DNA of 64,000 bases from Denticeps clupeoides (taxonomy: Eukaryota > Chordata > Actinopteri > Clupeiformes > Denticipitidae), in NCBI RefSeq assembly GCF_900700375.1, contig NC_041716.1, positions 17,606,520 to 17,670,519 on the forward strand. The letters run 5' to 3'. The notes under the pieces were generated by a model, which saw nothing but the letters and a program-made list of their open reading frames with translations, did not search any database and was not told where the DNA came from. Shown here in pieces: positions 25,224-35,492 of this stretch. Each line of letters begins with the position of its first letter. The stretch's first letter is position 1. The position numbers were made by a program, and so were the translations under genes.

Positions 25224-25296
25224 TGCCGAATCCAGGGATTTAACCAGGGACCTTTTGATCTTCAGTCTAATGCTCTCCCAACTGAGCTATTTCAGC
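25224..25296 (-). tRNA. tRNA-Phe(GAA)-like gene, diverged
   Basis: A 73-nt minus-strand sequence matching vertebrate tRNA-Phe, with A box TAGCTCAGTTGGGAGAGC and the anticodon loop CTGAAGA (GAA anticodon at 25261-25263). The acceptor stem pairs except at its last pair (A7/A66), with one U-G pair. The anticodon stem has one mismatch and the B-box/T-loop reads GGTTAAATCCC instead of GGTTCGATCCC. The weakened B box and mismatches suggest a pseudogene or a poorly transcribed copy. No TTTT terminator lies immediately downstream on the minus strand. Confidence 0.75.
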
Positions 25297-25790
25297 TCGC
25301 AAAAGCTGGACATAAGCTGATAAAGGAAAGATTTAACTTGATGGGCACCACTGTCCAAAGTGGTGCAAGCTTGTTTTTCGACCTTGTATGGCCAGAGTGG
25401 TATAAATGCTTGTGAACTGGAATCAAGACTTGGGAGTTCTTCCATGCGCATGGTAAATTAAACTTGGTAATCAACTCAGTTGACTTTCTATATTGCAGCT
25501 CCCCAGACGTGACAATTCCCACCACAAGAGCCTTCACCACAAACTTCTCCATGGCCTGGTGTTCACATTTGTACAGTGAGTAGAGGTGACCCCATGGGGG
25601 GGTGGTGCCCGGCAGCCAAGTCCCCTGGTCGGTGTGGAGGGAGCTGTGCTGCCTTGGTGGTACTGAAGATGGCCGTATGGTCATGATAATAGAAAGGTAC
25701 TCAGTCAATGGACTGGGGTGAAACTGGTGGTGGTGATGTCGCACAAAGAAGGGGTTGTGGTTGGAGACAATGATGGTGGGAGAGAAAGTG
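25297..25790. other. No gene recognised
   Basis: The open frames here show no family resemblance; the amino-acid composition (His/Ser/Pro-rich) looks like non-coding DNA. Confidence 0.4.
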
Positions 25791-25995
25791 AAAGTGATTG
25801 TGAAATACTGCAGCGCAGCACACCATGACACAACGAAATGTGTCCTCTGCTTTTAACCATCACCCTTGGTGGGCAGTGGGCAGCCATGACAGGCGCCCGG
25901 GGACGGTCGATCGGGTTTCGAACCGGCAGATCGGGTTTCGAACTGGCAACCTTCTGATTACGGGGCCGCTTTCTTAACTGCTAGTCCATTGCCCT
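25790..25995 (-). repeat. SINE family B, with internal head duplication
   Basis: Minus-strand copy. The segment containing the B box (GATCGGGTTTCGAAC) is present twice (about 25908-25922 and 25928-25942). Confidence 0.75.
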
Positions 25996-25999
25996 GAGA

Positions 26000-27120
26000 G
26001 GAGAGACACCACTCCAACACCAAACTAGAGGACCAGCAGAGGGGACTATGGGTGTGATGAGGAAGCTGAGGGGCTTGGTGTGGGTGTCCATCCGAAGGCT
26101 GAGAGGGATGGTCCGTGTGTGATGGGGCCAGACGTCACCGGGTGACATCCACGGAGGTAATGTTGACCAGGTTGTGAAGACATTCAAGGGGAATGTGGTG
26201 CTGCTTTAAACCTGCAACCCTTAAAAAAAAGAGTTGCTTCCATAACTGCTAGGCTACCACTGCCCTATTTATAGATTAGAAAAACCTTTTAAATTGCCTG
26301 ATGGCAACCGTTTGGCAGCCCAATGTTCCATATAAAGGAGGGGTTCATTTTTCAAGTAACATTTTTTTTCAAGCAACAACAGATGAGTACAAATACATTG
26401 GTAATAACTCATAGAGTCAGATTAACAAGGTCAACGCAATCTCTGATGTCCAACCTTAATTCCATTTTTAGGATGACGGGTGGGCTTTTTACACACTGAT
26501 TAAAGAAGCAATAAAACTGTGCATCTACGTCATTACTTCAAACTTTGTCAATTCCATTACATTAAATTTCTAAATGAACCTAAACTTTTTATTATACATC
26601 CAGCATATTTAACAGTAGGAATGATTTACAATAATTTTAACTGCAAATAGAAAACACTGACAACATGCATGAAAAGCACCCCACCCTCAACGACTACATC
26701 CCTTGGCTGCAAGCCGTCATGCAAACTTTAAATACTGCAGGAGCCCTACAGATACAATGGAGCCTTAAACCAAACTCCAAGATCTGGATACAGCCTGTGC
26801 TGGCCACTTATGCAAGAAGGCCAGTAACGTTATCCACATTGGGCAAAACATGCATGACCAGCAGGACATGTCCGCCAGACATGTCACCTTAACGACCTCC
26901 TCCCCCCTCACAATTCAGACACATACTGAAGCAAACTCCTGGAGTCACACAGAAATGAAGACCCCATCCAGCACCCCTGACCCCCTAAACTGCTCAAGTC
27001 AAAAAGTCAAAGTCAACTTTACTGTCATCTCACTTTACACAAGTACACAGAGAGACAAAATGGCGAAGCTTCGGGGATTCACAGTAGGCAGAAAGACATG
27101 AAACAAAAGTTCTGTAATGT
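26000..27120. other. Repeat-like DNA, mostly unrecognised
   Basis: A frame at 26665-26892 is not similar to anything I recognise. Positions 27000-27075 (AAAGTCAACTTTACTGTCAT and what follows) resemble the 3' UTR type of a fish LINE. No RNA gene or terminal repeat is seen. Confidence 0.4.
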
Positions 27121-27129
27121 ATGGTTACA

Positions 27130-27560
27130 TGTTACGCCTTTTATATGTTATTTTAATTACGTTAAAAAATTATGTTCTAATAGGAGGTACGTCGTATATA
27201 AACCACAGGAGTTTTGCGACAAGTATTGACGGCACATCTGTACAAAAATGTTCGCGCTCTGTTCTGCAGGGGGGAGGAGCTATCTGGCTCCTCTAAACCA
27301 ATCAGATCTCTTACATCACCAACCCCCCCCTGCAGCGCGCTTTTCCCGTGGTCCATCAGTTCAGGTGAAGACGGACATTCAAGGTAAATGTCTCCAAATG
27401 TTCATTTACAAAATGCATGTTTGATCTGAGTAGTTTGTATCGTGTACATGTCTGCAGGTCACGGCGCCCAGAAACAAGTTCAGTTGTGATGTTCTGTGAG
27501 TTTAAATTCAGAAGGTGACTTTTTAAAACTGCGCGTTTTCAGTCTGTATTAACTTTGTAT
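27130..27560 (+). promoter_or_regulatory. Promoter/first-exon-like module, copy A
   Basis: This block is repeated inverted at 46080-46500 and 53980-54540. It has a TATA-like TATATAAA (27195-27202), CCAATCAG (near 27297), a GC-rich stretch, and then TCAAGGTAAATG, which looks like an exon end at 27383 followed by a splice donor. In the other two copies the donor reads AAGGTAAGTG. I do not recognise the gene. It points the same way as the U2 gene at 32357. Confidence 0.5.
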
Positions 27561-27589
27561 GTCGCGCAACGCTGTCGACGTGTTCATTG

Positions 27590-27765
27590 CTTTACATTTA
27601 CATTTACGGCATTTATCAGACGCCATTATCCAAAGCGACTTACAATCAGTAGTTACAGGGACAGTCCCCCTGGAGCAACTCAGGGTTAAGTGTCTTGCTC
27701 AGGGACACAATGGTAGTAAGTGGGGTTTGAACCTGGGTCTTCTGGTTCATAGGCGAGTGTGTTAC
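27590..27765 (-). repeat. SINE family A, head truncated
   Basis: Minus-strand copy with an intact TTTACATTTACATTTACGGC tail end; it stops at GTGTGTTACT, before the head's last bases. Confidence 0.85.
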
Positions 27766-27884
27766 TAAAAAGTAGTCTTTAATTTTCTGTTACAGAAGTC
27801 CTGTTCAGTACGCGTCGTAATTTATAGATTAAGTTTTAGAGGGGTCATGAAAACCAAGTTACTCTCTTCAGATTCAAATTTTTT

Positions 27885-27948
27885 GAAAAAAAATGTTTTG
27901 AGCTGCCATAAACTGCTTCCTGTAGTTTTTAGTGGGGTAGCATCTTTT
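27885..27948 (-). repeat. 61-63-bp repeat unit, left of L2 insertion
   Basis: One unit of the short tandem repeat also seen at 62588-62718 and 63692-63830 (core AGGAAGCAGTTTCTGGCAGC), here inverted and cut by the L2 insertion; the other half is at 29158-29205. Confidence 0.65.
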
Positions 27949-29157
27949 TACATTTACATTTACGGCATTTGGCAGACGCCCTACACAAAGTTCGACAACA
28001 AGAAAATGACAATTTAATCTAAATATTCTTTAAAGAGGAAGGTCTTGAGCTGTCGTTTGAAAGTGCTCAGTGACTGAGCTGTTCTGACCTCGAGGGGAAG
28101 TTCATTCCACCACCGAGGGGCCAAGACAGAGAAGAGTCTAGATGAATGTCTTCCTTTTACCTTCAGAGATGGAGGGACCAGGCGAGCAGTACTGGAGGCT
28201 CGGAGTAAACGAGGTGCAGTGCGAGGTGTAATAAGGGCTGTGAGGTAGGATGGTGCTACTCCATGTTTGGCTTTGTAGGCCAGCATCAGTATTTTGAACC
28301 TGATTCGTGCAGCTACTGGGAGCCAGTGGAGGGAACGTAGCAGAGGGGTGGTGTGGGAGAATTTGGGAAGGTTGAAGATTAGTCGTGCTGCTGCATTTTG
28401 TAGTAGTTGTAGAGGTCGGATGGTACATAGTGGTAGACCAGCTAGAAGGGAGTTACAGTAGTCCAGTCGTGAGATTACTAAGGACTGAACCAGTAGTTGG
28501 GTGGCCTGGGTTGACAGATAAGGGCGGATTCGTCTGATATTGTAGAGAAGGAATCTACATGAGCGGGAAAGATTGCTGATGTGAGTTGAGAAGGAGAGTT
28601 GGTTGTCTATTGTTACGCCAAGGTTGCGGGCTGTTGCAGAAGGAGAGAGCTGCGAGTTGTCTAGGTAAATAGCAAGATCCTGATGTGGTGAAGAATCTGC
28701 TGGAATGAATATTAGTTCAGTTTTGGTGGGATTGAGTTGGAGGTGATGGGCTGCCATCCAAGACGAGATGTCGGTTAGACATGCAGAGATTTTGGAAGCA
28801 GCATGTAGATCAGAGGGAGGAAAGGAGAAGAGGAGTTGTGTGTCATCAGCATAGCAGTGGTAGGATAATCCATGTGAGGAAATGACCTCACCAAGTGATC
28901 TCGTGTAGAGGGAGAAAAGGAGAGGACCTAGCACCGAGCCTTGAGGGACACCAGTGGAGAGTCTACATGAGGTAGAGGTGGATCCTTTCCAAGTCACTTG
29001 GTAAGATCGCTCATCAAGGTAGGAAGCAAACCACTGCCATGCTGAGCCCCGAATTCCAAACCTCTTCAGGATTGACAAGAGAGTCTTGTGGTTAACGGTG
29101 TCAAATGCAGCAGATAGGTCGAGGAGAATAAGAACTGATGACAGTTTTGCCAATCTA
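27949..29157 (-). mobile_element. L2-clade LINE, 5' truncated, open RT frame
   Basis: A recent-looking insertion flanked by an 8-bp target duplication CATCTTTT (27941-27948 and 29158-29165). The minus-strand frame (29153-28014, 379 codons) is open and covers RT from motif A ([13 protein letters not shown], residues about 12-24) through [13 protein letters not shown] (about 69-81) and the catalytic YADD (about 104-107) to the C-terminal region ending in [16 protein letters not shown]. The endonuclease and the first part of RT are missing, so it cannot move by itself. The 3' end carries the GGCAGACGCC and TTTACATTTACATTTACGGC tail (in plus sense), shared with the SINE A family. Confidence 0.9.
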
Positions 29158-29264
29158 CATCTTTTATGTAGTTTTATGCGCCAGAAACTGCTTCCTGTAG
29201 TTTTTCATTTCGATTAATTTTCCCAAACGACAATTGCTGTTTGTTATCCAAACATTAATCGTTC

Positions 29265-29337
29265 GGGCCAGTGGCACAATGGATAACACGTCTGACTACG
29301 GATCTTAAGATTCTAGGTTCGACTCTTGGCTGGCTCG
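29265..29337 (+). tRNA. tRNA-Arg(ACG)-like sequence, degenerate
   Basis: A 73-nt match to vertebrate tRNA-Arg(ACG). The loop CTACGGA (29296-29302) carries anticodon ACG, and the B box GGTTCGACTC is intact. The anticodon stem has two mismatches, so a pseudogene is likely. A TTTT run follows about 15 bases downstream, just before a SINE B head. The inverted arm at 63640 lacks this tRNA and the SINE. Confidence 0.7.
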
Positions 29338-29359
29338 TGCAATTGTGTTCTTTTCTACG

Positions 29360-29590
29360 GCAGTGGTGGCCTTGCGGTTAAGGAAGCGGCCCTGTAATCC
29401 CGATCAGCCAAGGTGCCACTGAGGTGCCACTGAGCAAAGCACAGTCACCACACACTGCTCTCCTGGCGCCTGTCATGGCTGCCCACTGTTCACTCAGGGT
29501 GATGGGTTAAATGCAGAGGACAAATTTCACTGTGTGCACCGTGTGCTGTGCATCACACGTGACAGTCACTTCACTTTAACTTTTAACTTT
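29360..29590 (+). repeat. SINE family B, internal deletion in head
   Basis: The head GGCAGTGGTGGCCTTGCGG is followed by the body; the segment with the B box is missing. The tail is TCACTTCACTTTAAC. Confidence 0.8.
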
Positions 29591-30310
29591 AACTGATCAT
29601 ATTAGAATATTGTCACGGTCAACATACCACCTCCAGCCCACCAGAGGGAGCAAGATCAGCCGGGGAGACAGTGACCCGGAAGCGGAAGTGACGGAAGCGT
29701 GCATGTCTGCAAGTGCGTCCCCGAACTCACATGTTGACACAAATTAAATTAGAATTGAATGAAAATTGAACTGAAGAGTGTCAGATTAAATATGTGAACA
29801 TTTTTTTCTTTTTTTTAACATGTGCAAACAACAGCACACAGAATAGACCAAGAACCGAATCTGGATTCACACGTTGTCAAATTTTCCTGCACCTGCAGCA
29901 TTTCTGACAACAGACAAAAACAAATTAATAAAAATAATAAAATAAATAGGTTTGCTTAAATAACAAATTAAGATTACAAAATGAAAAAGTTTAGCATTGA
30001 GGTTCTCAGCTGTGTATCTGCTTGTCATACTCTGTGTTAGTAGGACAACTTAATTAACTTGCCAGTTCTCATCTAAATAGTGGCAAGTTATTGTTATATA
30101 CCTTTCTGTTGTAAGTGCTATCCAGCAGTGAGTCGTAATGGCCACAATTGTGCAATTGAGTTGTGTTTTAAGTGATTTTTTTCCTCTCTTCAAAACAGGC
30201 ATCAATTCTACGGTAATAGTAGGCCCTGATGGTATATCATAATTATTATAGCTAGGCAGCTCTCAAAAACCTTCACCACAGACGACGCTGATGGGCATAA
30301 TGTCCTTTAG

Positions 30311-30766
30311 ATCCAACTACAGTTCATCAAATTATAGTCTAGAAGATTTAAAGTTGGGTTAAAAGAATGTGATTTGGAATATCCCTGAATTACTACACTT
30401 AATGCACAATATAGTTATTACTGTAATTCTATTGCCTATTGACAATGTTTAACACAGAGACCACAGACTAGGCTACAAACAACACAGTTAGTAACCTAAA
30501 TGATTACTGATATTACCAAAAACTAAATCCCAAAATATACATTTAATATTATTTCATGACAGTTGATACTAGAAAAGGAAGACTTGATTTGTGTAGTTAC
30601 CATATCAATATTTTGTGTTGTAACCATCCCAGCAAAACTTTCTGACTTCTTTATGGGGGTGTTTCATCTGGTACATCCAGATTCTTAATCTTCTTACTTT
30701 TCAATTGTGATTACCAAAATATTACCAATAATCCTAAACACACCTCGACATTCCAGCACTGAGGTT
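30311..30766. repeat. Inverted-arm spacer
   Basis: Matches 62110-61860 in inverse orientation (for example GTTAGTAACCTAAATGATTA near 30487 and CTCGACATTCCAGCAC near 30747). No gene is seen. Confidence 0.6.
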
Positions 30767-31250
30767 GAAGTTTATTGTCATATGTACAAAGTACAGCGTA
30801 CAGAGCACAATGAAATTCTTACTTGAAAACCTCTCCCACGTAGACAGAACATAGAACATGATACATAGATGACATAGAAGACAAAGTGCAGCAGCAATAA
30901 ATAATAAGTCACAGAAGGGTCAATATATCTAAGTTGTATAAGAAAGTGATTGTGCATAATTTAAGTGACAGTGCAGTGCATACTATGTGTTGTATAGCCT
31001 GATGGCACTGGGGTAGAAACTGTTTCTGAATCGTGATGTGCGTGTGTGAATTGTCCTGAGTCTCTTGCCTGATGGCAGGAAAGTAAAAAGTGACAGTGCA
31101 GGGTGGTTGGGGTCCTTCAGGATTCTATAATTGCATGTGCAGCTATCTACATCGGAGGAGGTGCTGTGGCGAGGGTCAGCAGCTTCAGGCTCCTTGGGGT
31201 CACCCTCAGTGGAATCTATCCTCACGGGGAGTATCACGTCCTGGTATGGC
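30767..31250 (-). mobile_element. LINE 3' end, CR1/Rex-like
   Basis: A minus-strand fragment whose frame ends in FRNSFYPSAIRLYNT, a typical C-terminus of CR1-superclade ORF2, followed by a 3' UTR with GTTTATTGTCATATGTACAA at its left end. It interrupts sequence that is continuous in the inverted arm near 61580-61880, so it was inserted after the arms were duplicated. Confidence 0.7.
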
Positions 31251-31311
31251 AGTTGTACATATAGAATTTGAAGTGCGTAAGAACGTAAACAGTATAAATA
31301 ATAAAAAAAAA

Positions 31312-31455
31312 AAAAGTAAAGTGATTGTCACATGCGATACACAGCAGCACAGCACATGGTGCACACAGTGAAATCTGTCCTCTGCATTTATCCCAACACC
31401 CTGAGTGAGCAGTGGGCAGCCATGACAGGCGCCCAGGGAGTAGTGTGTGGGGTCA
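31312..31455 (-). repeat. SINE family B, 3' part
   Basis: Minus-strand 3' part; absent at the matching place in the other arm (near 61545), so younger than the arm duplication. Confidence 0.75.
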
Positions 31456-32090
31456 TTGGGCTTGTCCGGGATAACAATCACCTCAATGTGTCTACACTTT
31501 CTGTAGAGCTTTCTGGCAGGTAGCAAAAAAGGGCAGGACACCAACATGGGGAACGTTCATATTGACCTCTGGCTGCAGACAAAACACAATTAGTGTTTCG
31601 TTTGAGTCTTTCTGTGTGATCCAGACAGAATAAGAAATATTCTTATTCTAGCGTTTTACAAGCTAGATGCTAGTTTTGTGCAGCCGGGCCTGTACCTTTG
31701 ATGGTGATGTGTCTCCACAAACCACCTATGTCATTTGTTATTTGTATTTTAACCTGAGAATCTACAATTAGAAATTAAAGCGAGAAAGTACATATTTAAG
31801 CCAAGCCATAACTTTTAAAAGTGACGCACACACATTTTCTGATTGTGGAATGTTAAGTGATTCTTATGGACAATTTTGAATGTTAACCAAATGTTCGTAT
31901 CATTTCAATGTTTATTCAAAGCGTCTCTCACTTGGTCGGATGTGTAATGCAGGATTCCACCTGTAGGTGGAGAAACGATACTTTTATATATTTAAAAGTA
32001 CAAAAGACGCTCTGCTTGTGTGTTTTGTTGTATTTTCCGGGGAGTTCGTGTTTTAATTTAGTTTCTTCCTCCAGGCAGCGTTCGGCATCA
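31456..32090 (+). repeat. 5' flank of the plus snRNA unit
   Basis: Non-coding spacer matching the 5' flanks of the three minus units (for example AAACGCTAG/CTAGCGTTTTAC and the TTCCACCTGTAGGTGGA palindrome near 31955). No gene is seen. Confidence 0.7.
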
Positions 32091-32099
32091 CATTGACAT

Positions 32100-32356
32100 A
32101 ATTCGCTGTTTATCCTGTCTGTAATGTGATTGGTCGGTGGGCGTGTTTAATGTTAAATGTACTCGCTTGGTGGTTTTAACGCTAGATGATTGCAAGGCGC
32201 TGGTTCTTTTCATCTTTTTGAAGTGAGCGATTTGGTGTCAGTAGAACCCGTGCGACGTGTCTCCTCCTCCTGTTACGATGGCGCTGAAATCGGGACCCCT
32301 GTCGCTGTGAAGTGTGTGTTCGAGAAAGACTCCCCTGACGCTGAGCGCCGTCGAGT
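32100..32356 (+). promoter_or_regulatory. U2 snRNA promoter, plus unit
   Basis: Conserved with the flanks of the three minus-strand U2 genes. It holds an inverted CCAAT (GTGATTGGTCGG near 32127) and a PSE-like CGCTGTGAAGTG (about 32303-32314, roughly -54 to -43), with no TATA box, as expected for a Pol II snRNA promoter. Confidence 0.7.
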
Positions 32357-32398
32357 ATCGCTTCTCGGCCTTTTGGCTAAGATCAAGTGTAGTATCTG

Positions 32399-33431
32399 CC
32401 TGAAGGCAAGTGACATTGTTTGTGTCCAGAGGAATGGTCCCCAGCGCTTCGTTGATGTGACTGTCCTCGCCGATGGAAGCTTTACGACCATGCTGGAGGC
32501 ATGCAGAGACAAGAAAGAGGAGGGGTTGAAGGAATACACGATGGAACAACTCTGGTGGGCAGATAAGAAGATTATCACCGTCCACGTCTTCAACCCCTTC
32601 CTACCTGCAGAGACCGTCAGGAAATATCTACAGCAGTTTGTCGATCTTCAGCCTGGCCATCGGGAGATGCGGGACGAGCTGGGAATATGGAATGGGAGAC
32701 GCCAGTTCCAGGCCCGGCTGCGTTCTGATCCCTTGGCTCCAGACGGGTTGTGCCACCCACCGGGCTATTTTAATATCGAGGGGAACAGAGGATACCTGTT
32801 TTATCCACAGCAGCCTCCCTTCTGTAGACTTTGCTTGGGTAGGGGCCACACAGCCGACGCCTGCACAAACATGAGGTGCAGGAACTGTTTGGACAAGGGC
32901 CACATGGCCAAAGACTGTACCGGGCCACGCCGCTGCAGGATATGTGGCGGTGACGATCATCTGGCCCGGGCCTGCCCCAAATATAAACCTCTGTATTCAG
33001 ATGCTTTGGTTGATTCCCCTTTCCTTGAAGAGGTTCGGAGTCAGCCGCAGGGGAACCAGCTCTTTCCACCCACCAAGGAGACAGGGTCGGCTGTGGCTCC
33101 AGAGACCCTGGCAACCAGGCCCCCTAAAAGAAAAGGGGAAAGTAAAAACAATCTTACGGTTAAGCAAAGCAGAAGGGAGGCTGAAGTATCAGTAGAGGCC
33201 CTTTCCCCAGCCAGGGCCTTGCCAAGCACAGGCCGAGAAAGCAACACCATGCCGGCAGCAAGTGTTTTACCGCCAGAGGGAGTCGGATTTTCACCTGCTC
33301 CACCCCTTTCCGGTCAGTCCAGTCAGTCTCAGGAAGGACCCCGAGGAGATTTGGAAGAAAAGCAACAATTGGATTACATCGATGAGGGTCTCCGGAGACT
33401 GATGGAGTTGGCGGGTGGGGTGGTTGGGTGA
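32399..33431 (+). CDS. Tx1-clade ORF1 protein, 5' truncated, three CCHC knuckles
   Basis: The element-derived part is about 343 codons and stays open to the stop at 33431. It starts mid-protein with LKASDIVCVQRNGPQRFVDV, the middle domain of Tx1-type ORF1 proteins, continues with NPFLPAETVRKYL and LGIWNGRRQFQARL, and has three consecutive zinc knuckles of the form C-x2-C-x4-H-x4-C: CRLCLGRGHTADAC (from about 32823), CRNCLDKGHMAKDC (about 32877) and CRICGGDDHLARAC (about 32934). A Pro/Ser/Glu-rich tail follows. ORF1 proteins bind the element's RNA. By chance the frame continues upstream through U2 and its flank to an ATG at 32190, giving a 413-codon reading frame; the normal ORF1 start is absent. 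Confidence 0.85.
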
Positions 33432-33950
33432 AAAAGGGTTTTATGGCTGGGATTTTATAATTTTATAATTTTAATTTTTATGAATGGATTGACCTCATTC
33501 CCCAGGGTGCTTTTGGTAAAGTTCGGGATGATTGTGTGTTCGGGATTGGGATGGACGTCGCTAGCTTGTGCTGCTTTGGGGTGGTGTTCCAGTCATTTTT
33601 TTGGCGTCCGGACCATCGTCTCGTTTTTTGTCCTCGGTGGCAAAAGTGGCTGCAGTTACATTTTAAAACCTTCAAAGTAAAAAAGATTGCATTTTATTTC
33701 ACCTTAATGTGTGGGAACGGTGGGTTTGTTTATTATTTATGGGTGTTAGTGTGGATGATTAGGTAAATATATAAAAAGAACATTTTAATGGACAGCAATG
33801 ATGATTTAGAACTGTGTGCATTTAACAATTTTTAAAGTGTGTGATTTTATTAATGGTGAGTGTTTTATATAATGTGTGTGTTGTGTTTTTTTATTTTTTT
33901 GTTGTGTGGTTTATTTATTTATTTATACTGAAAAATAATACACTAATAAC

Positions 33951-33953
<3 letters not shown>

Positions 33954-34032
<79 letters not shown>
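33954..34032. repeat. GT/AT microsatellite
   Basis: A run of about 24 GT repeats followed by about 15 AT repeats, inside the 3' part of the U2-inserted LINE. Such purine-pyrimidine tracts are prone to slippage. Confidence 0.95.
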
Positions 34033-34035
<3 letters not shown>

Positions 34036-34774
34036 CACTGTACATGGAGAACGTTGTCATTAAGAAGTCCTTTATTTCCTTGTATGGTTTTATATATTTA
34101 TCTAACTTATTGTGTGATGTGGTGGTGGGGTTATGGACTCTTTAGGGGGTCTCCCTTTTGGTCCCCTTTTCACAACTTATTTAGGTGAGTGTTTGTTTTC
34201 AGGAGGCTTTTTTAAGCAGCACACAGCAAGGACACCCTGAAGTGAGAACAGTAGTACCCTGGGGATAGGCCAGGAGAGATCCTTCGCCTTTGGTTGGATA
34301 CCAACATATGGTATGTAGATTTTATACATGTAAAGAGGCCATGGGGTCATTCCTTTTTAATTTGGTTTTATCTTGTTTTAAAAGTGCCTTAAGATGTCAT
34401 TTTAATTTTAAAATCTTAAGACTTAAAAAGCAAGACTCTTAATTGTTTTTGTTGTAATTTTAGTAAGGATACTAGTTTGATGTATTTATGTAAATGTTTT
34501 GGTTTGTGAAGGTGTGCGTTTGTTTAACATGTGATGGAATTTTGAATAAAGAGATCTTGGAAAAAAAAAAAAAATAAAAAAAAAATCTGTTCTTATCAGT
34601 TTAATATCTGATACGTCCCCTACCCGGGGACCATATATTAAATTGATTTTTGGAACAGGGAGATGGAATAGGGGCTTGCTCCGTCCACTCCACGCATCGA
34701 CCTGGTATTGCAGTACCTCCAGGAACGGTGCACTCCCCACTCGGGGAAATCATGCGGTATTAAAATAAATCTGA

Positions 34775-35430
34775 TTGCGGGAGCGATATTACAGCTTATT
34801 ACGTGATCATTATTGTGGTGATTGTCGACTGTTATGAGAGCACGCGCGCTGAATAGTGACGTACTGACTGCAGGGACAAAGGACCCGAACTACGTCACTT
34901 TATTCGTCGGATGAGATTCCTAATGTCCAGGCTAAAACTAAGTTTAGATCAGTGTCTCGCTGCCTCGATGTTTGACATGTTAGAGAATTTTACAATTTGT
35001 CTCTTGTTCGCTATCGTAACTAATCAGATGTCAGGTCGGAACAAAAGTTATAGTCGTTTTTTCTTCCGGACGTTTCTAAATCGCTGCACCGGAAGTAGCA
35101 CATGGCTAAGCTTCTTTGTTACGAAAAGTCTTGAAATAAAACATGTAGACGAATTTTTTTTTAAATGCAGCTTTATTGTTGTTTATTGCTTTTTTCGGTG
35201 TAAACACGATCGCTCGTTTTTTATTGTGTCCTGATATATGGTTATTATTTTCTGAAGGCGGTGGTGTATTTTAGAATGCATTATGGGATGGGTCACATGA
35301 CACTTCTTGAAAGCTGTTTTCGGTGCTAAATGCTGCTTTTCGTATGTTGCTGGACTCGCAGTGTCGAGGCTCGTTTTTTTCTGGTCGGGGTCCCGTGTGT
35401 ACCGGCGCTAGATTCGTGTTCTGCCATTAC
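34775..35430 (+). repeat. U2-U1 intergenic spacer, plus unit
   Basis: Conserved in all four units (compare 43930-44600 inverted). It contains no protein gene; frames such as 34911-35234 are open in every unit because the spacer itself is conserved, and have no family resemblance. Confidence 0.75.
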
Positions 35431-35432
35431 TG

Positions 35433-35450
35433 CACCGTCGTGGTGACATG
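35433..35450 (+). promoter_or_regulatory. PSE-like element of U1
   Basis: CACCGTCGTGGTGACATG at about -60 to -43 from the U1 start. It is unchanged in the other three units (for example 43905-43922 in inverse). Position and composition fit a vertebrate snRNA PSE. Confidence 0.6.
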
Positions 35451-35492
35451 TGTTTGTGTTAATGGCGGCGCCTCTCTGGCCGTGTACAACTC

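Larger units (their letters stand above)
29206..30310 (-). mobile_element. Inverted-arm copy of the 62.7-kb hAT element, truncated
   Basis: Matches 63680-62925 in inverse orientation, from CATTTCGATTAATTTTCCC to GGGCATAATGTCCTTTA near 30292. A tRNA-Arg-like sequence and a SINE B copy (29265-29590) have been added inside it relative to the other arm, where the flanks run on without a break. Confidence 0.6.
32399..34584 (+). mobile_element. U2-targeted Tx1-clade (Keno-type) LINE, shortened copy
   Basis: Inserted exactly inside U2 and flanked by the 5-bp duplication ATCTG (32394-32398 and 34585-34589). It begins inside an ORF1, has an AATAAA at 34544 and ends in an A-rich tail (34560-34585). 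At 2.2 kb it lacks a recognisable endonuclease-RT ORF2; positions 33432-34560 hold only short frames and a GT/AT microsatellite (33954-34032). Keno elements of fish are known to target U2 snRNA genes; the site, the ORF1 type and the tail fit that family. Naming the family is inference, but insertion in U2 is directly seen. Confidence 0.85.
32357..34734 (+). pseudogene. RNU2: U2 snRNA gene split by a LINE insertion
   Basis: The first 42 nt (32357-32398: ATCGCTTCTCGGCCTTTTGG to GTAGTATCTG, including the branch-point recognition GTAGTA) and the remaining 145 nt (34590-34734: TTCTTATCAGTTTAATATC to GGAACGGTGCACT) together account for a normal 187-nt U2. The Sm site ATTTTTGG lies in the second part. 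About 2.19 kb of foreign DNA separates them, so no functional U2 can be made here. A 3'-box-like GGTATTAAAATAAATCTGA follows near 34756. U2 normally pairs with the intron branch point in the spliceosome. Confidence 0.95.

Noticed and set aside
26665-26892. 75-codon frame in repeat-like DNA
   Set aside because: No recognisable motif and no support from neighbours.
33841-34188. 115-codon frame with Val/Cys and Ile/Tyr runs
   Set aside because: It is a translation of the GT/AT microsatellite.
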